From Turritopsis dohrnii (Eukaryota; Cnidaria; Hydrozoa; Anthoathecata; Oceaniidae), in contig BQMF02000213.1 in NCBI GenBank assembly GCA_027922465.2, forward strand, positions 186,001 to 250,000: 64,000 nt of DNA. The letters run 5' to 3'. A model generated the notes under the pieces. That model saw only the letters and a list, made by a program, of their open reading frames with translations. It made no database searches and had not been told where the DNA came from. The translations under genes were made by a program, and so were the position numbers. The number at the start of each line of letters is the position of its first letter. Within the stretch, counting starts at the first letter, position 1. Positions 57,236 to 64,000 of this stretch are shown in pieces.

Positions 57236-59200
57236 ACAAAGATAGCATAAACAAAACAATAAATAAATAAACCAAATATAGATTATCTTTAATCATTTTT
57301 TCCAAAAGTGTATATCGACTTCGTTATCAGTCTTCCAATGCGTTTTTTGGTTTATTCCATTTATTCTTGGAAATAATAATTCTCTGTGAATAGCGAGTGC
57401 ATTGCATCTACGTATCTTCCGAAAAGTGTATTTTTAAAAATTGATGACATATCATTTCTAAGCGAAACCAAAGAATCTAAGTAAATATATAAAGCTAAGG
57501 TTGAATTTAAAATCCGAAATGTGCAGTGGACAATATATCTTCCAACTAAACTTTCATTCACAGTTACCTTGACAACGCTATCTAGACTATAGTAGATACA
57601 ATTATCCATAGGATACTGTCAAGAAAGGTTGTTCCCATGAACTAGCAAAACCAGGTTGACCTCAATACTATACTATAAATTTAAAGATAATGAATTAAGT
57701 TGATCAATTTTGTTAGTTAGGAAAGAAGATGTGATTTATTTATTTACAGTTCGCTTTGTTATTAATAAACAGCTGCTCGTTCCCAGCCAATTTCTCAATT
57801 GTTCTATTTCTGCTGACATCAGCATATTCCATTCATTATCTTTAACACAGACACAATAACCTCTTTATCCTCAATAAACTAAATAACTTTAAGTAACTTT
57901 AAGGAATATTCTCTCAAACTGACAATGAAGTTTTCTCTTAAACCATAACACCTAAACCAAAAGTCGAAAATACTCTCATTTAGATAACAACAGACTTCTT
58001 ATAGAATAAGATTTGCAAGTGATTTGTAGCGACTAAATAAAGATTAATTTGTATATAACAACATAATATTTTGTAACTAAATAAACTACAATAACAAACT
58101 TAATAAACTATAAATAAACTTAAATAAACCATGGGATGGAATTACCATACATTCGACCGCAAATGACTGATTAAACAACCCATTGTTCCTTAAAACACAA
58201 ATTATAAAAACAATTTGGAAGCTTTAGTAAGGTGGTATTCAGCCATATTTGGTTTAAATTTATTTGTTGGTTCAGTTCATTTAATTATTTCTCATTCCGA
58301 GAATTTTATTGTAGACATTTCGAAGTTAATTTTAATGAAAAATGAACCTGAGTGTATGGTAACTCCATACCCTATAAGGGATCAGCCCTCACTTAAAGAC
58401 AGTGAGGACTGACCCCTTATACTTCATCTCATAATGTGGTTTATTGAAAAAATTTTTTAACTTTTTTTGGAGGGTGGGGGGACGTATCCTTCCCGGTCTC
58501 GCCCCCAATTTTTTTACATATTTGGAAAGCGCTCCTGGACCTCGAGCTAGGATGGGCTTTCCTGTATTTGTTGAATTCTTGTTGTTTCACTATAATAAAA
58601 TGATAGAAAGTTAAGGATCAGTTAAGATAATAAAAAACCAAATATTATGGCTTATACGAAAAACTTCACAACTCACATGTGGTATCTTGTGATTCTAAAG
58701 AGGAGGATAAAATGGAAATATCATCAAGTCCACGTAACGAGCCAACATGTATTAGTGAAAGTAAACGCTTACTCTAGCCATTTCCTTGGACTAACTGCCC
58801 TATAACATAAAAGACAAACAGTGTAAATACTACATTTAATGAAGTGCATTGTACATGTTAAGAAGGAAAAATAAAACCACCATCATTAGTGTTATTCTCC
58901 TTATCTATGAATGAAATAAAACGAAATTACAATAGATTGACAGTAATATCCAAAAGACAGCAAAAAGAAAATAAGAACTTACCTTCTCCAAGTAAGTACT
59001 CTTCTTCTGAAAGGAAAGGAAAAGTATTAATAACCTAATTACTACATTGATGGTATTCTAGTATTTATAAGGGATTAATGCATCAAAGGATGGTAAGTAG
59101 ACATACCTTTCAAAATTTTCGAACTAAAAAGACTTTGAACTGTTTCAACGTAAGCGTGAACTTGGTGTTAAAGAAGGAACTTCATTTTTCGCATCGCTTC
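57236..59200. other. Long stretch without a recognised gene
   Basis: AT-rich with many short chance ORFs (57361-57609 minus, 58215-58412 plus), none with recognisable motifs. Repeated TAAATAAAC/AAACTTAAATAAA words occur near 58070-58130. Possible intergenic or intronic DNA. Confidence 0.4.
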
Positions 59201-59510
59201 CATTTCTTCATACTTTTTGACAGTAAAAAATGGCCTAGTTTCATTATTCAACCTCAATTTTTCAAGAGATGATAAGGACTTGCTAAGATAAACAGGCACA
59301 TCGGCTAAACACAATGTCACAATACTTTTTTGCAACATAAGATTTAACGCCTGGACATTTCTTCATACTTTTTGACAGTAAAAAATGGCCTAGTTTCATT
59401 ATTCAACCTCAATTTTTCAAGAGATGATAAGGACTTGCTAAGATAAACAGGCACATCGGCTAAACACAATGTCACAATACTTTTTTGCAGCATAAGATTT
59501 AACGGCTGGA
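59201..59510. repeat. 155-bp tandem duplication within the hAT remnant
   Basis: CATTTCTTCATACTTTTTGACAG...TTTAACGCCTGGA (59201-59355) is repeated with very few changes at 59356-59510. It duplicates the end of the minus-strand hAT-like reading. Confidence 0.9.
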
Positions 59511-60721
59511 CAGCAGTAAATACATCTCTTAAGAGCAATATCATTGGGATAAACTGAGGACTGCATAGCTGATCAAAGATACCAAGAGCGTCAGGTTCAT
59601 TTCTTTCATTGACGCAAACAGCTAGGGCTAAGAGGTATTGCTTAAAGACGTTACAAACACTTTTGCACGCTCTATCATGAGCAGTCCATCTAGTGACACT
59701 AGGACACACTGGCACAATGGAATCTTCTTAGAAAACTTCTGCAGCATTTTGGATGAAAGACATTGCCAGTGGGCGATAATGAAAAAATTTCCACAATGCT
59801 ATCAATGTGGCATCAGCTGTGAATACTTCATGAAACTTTAGCAGCAAATGTTTAAAACATAACACTAGTTAAAGGTTTCCACATCCTATCCATACACCCA
59901 GCGGGACTGCATGCTTTAAAAGACGCTTTAAACCTGACCTTTCACCGGAATTTACATTTGTCGTCTCCATGCAGAAAAACCTAGTGTTTGAGAAAGATAG
60001 TTCAGAAGACTGAAGATACTTTTCGATTGCAGTAAGGATATTTTTTATGTAATGAGTTTCAACAAGTTTACTGATCGGGATCCCAACAAAGTGTTCTGCA
60101 ATGACACCGTTATGTTTAAAAGCTCCGTAGATTGCCAATTGCTACGTAGATGTTACGTCTTGTGTTTCAAGATCGACAATGTTTCTAAAGTTACTTGTAT
60201 GCGCCTATTTTTGATTATTTAGTAAGTGGGTTATTCTGAAAAAACATTTAAGGACAAATCGGTTTGTTGATACTTTTTGAAAAAAAACCTGAGCATAGCT
60301 TGATTCTTTAAGCATTTTCCAGACATTAGTGCACCTTTTGACATTTCCATAAATGCTTGTTTATTTTTTGCTGACTCTAAACGCCGCTCCGATGTTAAAT
60401 GTTTATTTTCTCTAATGTATTTTCACTAGATGTATAATCGTTATTTGGATCGGCAAGAGTTTGGACTGTTGTTTCATCAGTTACAACAATAGCCTTGGTA
60501 GCTTGTTGAGACGGCAATATTTCATTTGAAGCAGCAGGCTGTGATTCGTCAGTTGTGTTACTACAACAAGGGTCATTGTCAGATAAACTTTTTTTGGATA
60601 ACGGCTCAACTTCTTTGTTGTTAGAAGAAGTTTTTCTTTTGAACAATTCATCTATTTTTTGAGATTGAACTGTGTTTGTTTTTATAGATTTGACATAATA
60701 TTTTGAATTATTCGACGGCAT
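59344..60721 (-). pseudogene. hAT-like transposase pseudogene
   Basis: The minus-strand N-terminal segment 60721-60395 (MPSNNSKYYVKSIKTNTVQ..., Ser/Thr-rich) is followed, after a non-coding gap, by 60138-59869 with VIAEHFVGIPISKLVETH, TRFFCMETTNVNSGERSG and WIGCGN. After a frame break comes LWKFFHYRPLAM, and then 59715-59344 with VPVCPSVTRWTAHDRACKS and FTAVQPLNLMLQ. TTNVNSGE and SVTRWTAHDRA are typical of hAT-type repeat proteins of the ZNF/ZMYM-associated group. Stops occur near 59867 and 59718, and the end is duplicated (59201-59510). The C-terminal dimerisation region is missing. Confidence 0.65.
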
Positions 60722-60759
60722 TTTAATTTAATCTACAACAAATGAGAGACCAAAATTGT

Positions 60760-62374
60760 ATATTAAAAGAAATAAGTTTAAGAAAGACCAAAATTGCATA
60801 TTCACAAAAAAAATTATTTTAAGGAAGACTTGCGAATTATATACTTTTCCGATGCTTCAATTCTTTTCAACATTGAGACATTGAGAATTTTTCTCTCTTC
60901 TTATATTTTTGAATGTTCTATTTTATTTTGAAGAAATATTCATAAAATATTGTTTCTTTCGAATCACACTCGCGTTCTTATGTATTGGTACACAAATAAA
61001 CATTCCTAGAATTTTGATATTTTCAGAATTAACCACCCATTAAACAAATAAAACAAAGGAAAAGAAACGTGATATTCTCTTTTCTTTTACAAACTTGTTC
61101 ATTCATTTTTTTCTTTCAGTATGCATTTTTTCCCTTTCATGCTCATTTTTCCTTCATTCATTTAAATTGCTTCAGCATGAAAAGAAAGAATTTCAATTCC
61201 CACTGGGTCTCAGATTTTTTGTTTGCAGAGTTTGAGCGTGCCTTTCGTTGTTTGCTGCTACAGTTGTACCAGCAAAGACGCTAACACCATGGTTAATTTG
61301 TCGATAGCGCAAAAAGTTGGAATTTTAATGATAACTTTTTTGTGATAATCCAAAAGATCCTTCATAAACATACGGTTCGTGTGTCAAATAAACCTTGTGA
61401 AATGTGTCTGGGTTAGTGAGTGTAAGGGTCGGGCTTAGCCTCATTTGCTTAAACATATTTGTAAGTGTTTTCACCCTTTAAATGTATTAGTTGTAATTTG
61501 ACACATGCGCATACTCAAAATTACGAAACTAAAATGTTTAGTGTATAACGAATTCTACGAAGAAAATCTACGATAAAATCTCACGAAGATTATAGAAAAG
61601 CGAGCAGGAGTACGCCGATTGCTCTAAGTTTTAAATACATATAGGAAAACGAGGGGAAAGGCATATTTAATAAAAACGTTTTTTCGTTATTCTATATTGT
61701 TAATTCATTATAACGTCCTTTCAAAGTCATGTGTTCTAAAAAAAAGTTAATTGCCAATTGGGAAAAAGAGTCTCTATGGTTTGGGAAGGGGCCGTTTAAT
61801 GGTCCCCCACAATGCTACTTAAGGCCCTAAAGGAGTGGTTAAACGGAGTAAACTGGAATAAATGAACTTGATTTTCTTACTAAGAATGCAATGCGACAAC
61901 AAGCAAGTTGCAGCTGCACGTGTGCTGTGTTATTTTCTTTTCTAGCAATGTGAAGGTCGGTAGCGTGTATGTGTGTTTGTATGTAATTTATCAAATAGTA
62001 TTACTATGGTGCATTATTCAGATAAGAACAACTTGTAGTATTTTTTGGTTTTCAATGATTGTGTTTTTTTAAAAAAGTCATTTGAGCTTTTCATTTTTAG
62101 AAATTAACAGCAACAAAGAACAAAAGAAATTTGAGTCTGTATGATGCAATAAATGATCATAGGCAATCAACATCTTTCTCAACTCGATTCTCAAAAGATG
62201 ATGGTTCTCAAGACACCTAGAAAAATTAGACTAAGTGAAAATTTGAAGTTTGAAAGGAGATAATAACAGTAAATATTCAAGTTGTTCTTGGTGAACTGTC
62301 AATTCAAAAATACAGGTAAATAACTTATCTGTATCTGGAAAATGAAAAGGTCGAAAATTTTAAGATCAATTTAA
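60760..62374. other. Intergenic, nothing recognised
   Basis: AT-rich; the short ORF at 61069-61284 is pyrimidine-rich low complexity. No repeat ends seen. Confidence 0.4.
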
Positions 62375-62608
62375 TCTATATATTAATAGTCAATTCTCTG
62401 TTTGTTTCTTTCTGCAAAATGGTAGATAGAGTTGTGAGAGTAAATACTTTATTTTATTTTGTGCGACGTCAGTGTGAAACCATTGTATTGAGACCCTAAT
62501 CAAATGTGACTTTTAGGGAAAATTATCTCGATAGTCAATAGGGATAACTTACGTTTTTTGGGGTCTGCGATACAGGCGACGGAGTTACAAAAAATTTGGG
62601 TCTAATCT

Positions 62609-62693
<85 letters not shown>

Positions 62694-62700
62694 TATTTCC
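62375..62700 (+). mobile_element. Helitron 5' end fragment
   Basis: A|TCTATATATTAATAGTCAATTCTCTGTTTG, then GCAAAATGGTAGATAGAGTTGTGAGAG, TTGTGCGACGTCAGTGTGAAAC and ATCAAATGTGACTTTTAGG, the same order as at 26201 and 47222. It diverges after about 62580 into a GT microsatellite. No 3' hairpin with CTAG was found downstream. Confidence 0.75.
62613..62691 (+). repeat. (GT)n microsatellite, about 39 units
   Basis: Uninterrupted GT dinucleotides over about 79 bp. An ORF running through it (Cys-Val repeats) is an artefact. Confidence 0.98.
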
Positions 62701-64000
62701 CATTGTTATGTTGTTTTTTTGTGAAAATCAGTGAACAGTTCTTTATCTATCTCTTTTTAGATTGGATTTGCCATTTTGAGGAAAGAATTTTACATGAACT
62801 CGAAACACTTGAAAAAGCAATTTTACTCGAAATATATTCTTGAAATGACTTTTTTCTTCATAAGTCCCTGCATCGTAATCATTCACCCTAGATCCTAAAA
62901 ATAACATGTGCACCCATTGCTCTTTAAGGTTATGGGTGTTTCAGTTTGCAGAAACGTTTCACTATCGGTATCACTCAACTAATATTGGCCAGGCTTAAAG
63001 TGTTAAATGCTTACGTATACTTACGTATACCATTGATTGGGTGTTAACTTTCTTTTCTCCCCAGTTTTCTCATTTGAAAGAGTAGTTTTGGCCCAGTGGC
63101 TAGTTTCGTGAAAAAACTTTGTGAGTTCATCATTGGATAGCCATTCTTTTCACTTTTCGTGATACGTTCTTCCCCCAAAAAACAAAGACTATTCAACAGA
63201 AAACAAAAACTTCTGCTAAAAAACCATACATTTGCGCAAGTCAACTAATTGTGGACAGTTCATATCATTCGGGGTGGGGACATGACAACTGAGCACAGCT
63301 AATTATTGCAAATGTCATAATGGATAAGGAGATAGCCAAAAGTTTTACGAATTGCAAATATGCAATGTCCTTATTATGAAAACGAATAAATTTTTGACAT
63401 TGACACAAAGTATTTATTTGTGCATTCACTGTAATGTAGCCCTGGTTTACAGTCCACGGACAAGTCATGTGCTTAAAAACGTCATCCGGGGGAATATGCA
63501 ATGGGTATGCATATCTTTTTTCATACATATGCGATGTATCCGAAGTCGGCATACCATGTACAATTGGAATTTGCTACGTATCCAATGTCAGCATATCCTT
63601 CACATAGATATCCGGAGTTATCCAGAACACGGATACCATGCAGTTAGGATACCTTTCGCATAACTCCACATATCGTACTTATGCGGAATTCCCCTATTGT
63701 TGGGATATTGGAGCCATTTACGCAGTGTAATTCAAGTGAAGAAATTGAAGCAAAATCTTGTTTTGCTTGGTTGTTGTGTTATGCAAATGGACGAAATTTT
63801 GAGGAAATGTGGGTTGTTCCTGGATGATGGGGGGGGGGGAATTACACAAGTTCTATTGATCTTGATAGTATCTCTCCTTTTTCTGCATATCTAAATAAAA
63901 TTTACAAACAAAGCAACAAGTTCAATACACTTTCTTCATTCATCAGCACGCAAACAAGCGTATATTATGAAACACCTCTTCTCTTAAGTATTGCAAACAT
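62701..64000. other. Right edge, no gene recognised
   Basis: No convincing coding region. ATATCC/GGATAC words recur around 63500-63680, and a G10 run sits at about 63830-63839. Short ORFs here lack recognisable motifs. Confidence 0.4.

Noticed and set aside
57361..57609. Minus-strand ORF of 82 residues
   Set aside because: No motif, no splice context and ordinary length for chance ORFs in this composition.
62613..62843. ORF beginning with a Cys-Val repeat
   Set aside because: It is translation of the GT microsatellite.

Overview
The window looks like an intron-bearing, AT-rich invertebrate genome, most plausibly a cnidarian (perhaps a hydrozoan). This rests on GT-AG introns, no bacterial-style operons, and repeat-associated protein families that I know mainly from cnidarian genomes: zinc-ribbon/HECT proteins, GCDTTS-CXC proteins, P2RX7 ballast-like proteins, OTU/CXC transposons and Penelope-like reverse transcriptases. 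I cannot name the species. Almost all recognisable coding sequence is mobile or mobile-derived, and most of it is broken. Only a few loci (36.9-38.9 kb, perhaps 27.5-30.6 kb) could still be working genes.

Layout. (a) 147-5113 and 10189-15446 are two nearly identical direct copies of about 5 kb. Each carries a minus-strand non-autonomous Helitron, a zinc-ribbon/HECT pseudogene, and the start of a Kolobok-like transposon inserted in the HECT gene. Copy 1 is cut off by a non-LTR retrotransposon fragment followed by half of another Helitron. Copy 2 keeps the whole Kolobok-like element (14008-17517; TTAA duplication, 14-bp terminal inverted repeats) and then the HECT C-lobe. (b) 17.9-25.7 kb holds degraded reverse transcriptases, a Harbinger transposase, a 9-bp minisatellite and a large minus-strand transposon encoding a transposase, an OTU protease and a CXC cysteine-rich domain. 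(c) 26.2-34.9 kb has a complete Helitron, an unrecognised multi-exon gene with duplicated small exons, a small MITE, a 2.8-kb hAT-like element with palindromic subterminal repeats, and a Tc1-like transposase with a 98-bp GT-AG insertion. (d) 36.9-44.7 kb has a DNAGCYH-family gene, a zinc-ribbon fragment fused to a GCDTTS/CXC gene, and a non-LTR retrotransposon split by a 1.29-kb insertion with a 9-bp target duplication. (e) 44.9-57.1 kb is a nest of Helitron-related repeats, one complete Helitron, and a 5.6-kb pogo-like element that itself carries another insertion with a gag remnant. (f) 57.1-64 kb is mostly non-coding, with a broken hAT transposase and a Helitron 5' end containing a long GT microsatellite.

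Most notable result. The Kolobok-like element carries two convergent genes: a THAP-domain DDE transposase and a two-exon P2RX7 ballast-like gene. Its boundaries are fixed independently by TTAA duplications, perfect inverted repeats, and the fact that removing it rejoins the interrupted HECT gene in one reading frame. Both 5-kb copies share the same HECT disabling mutations, so decay came before duplication.
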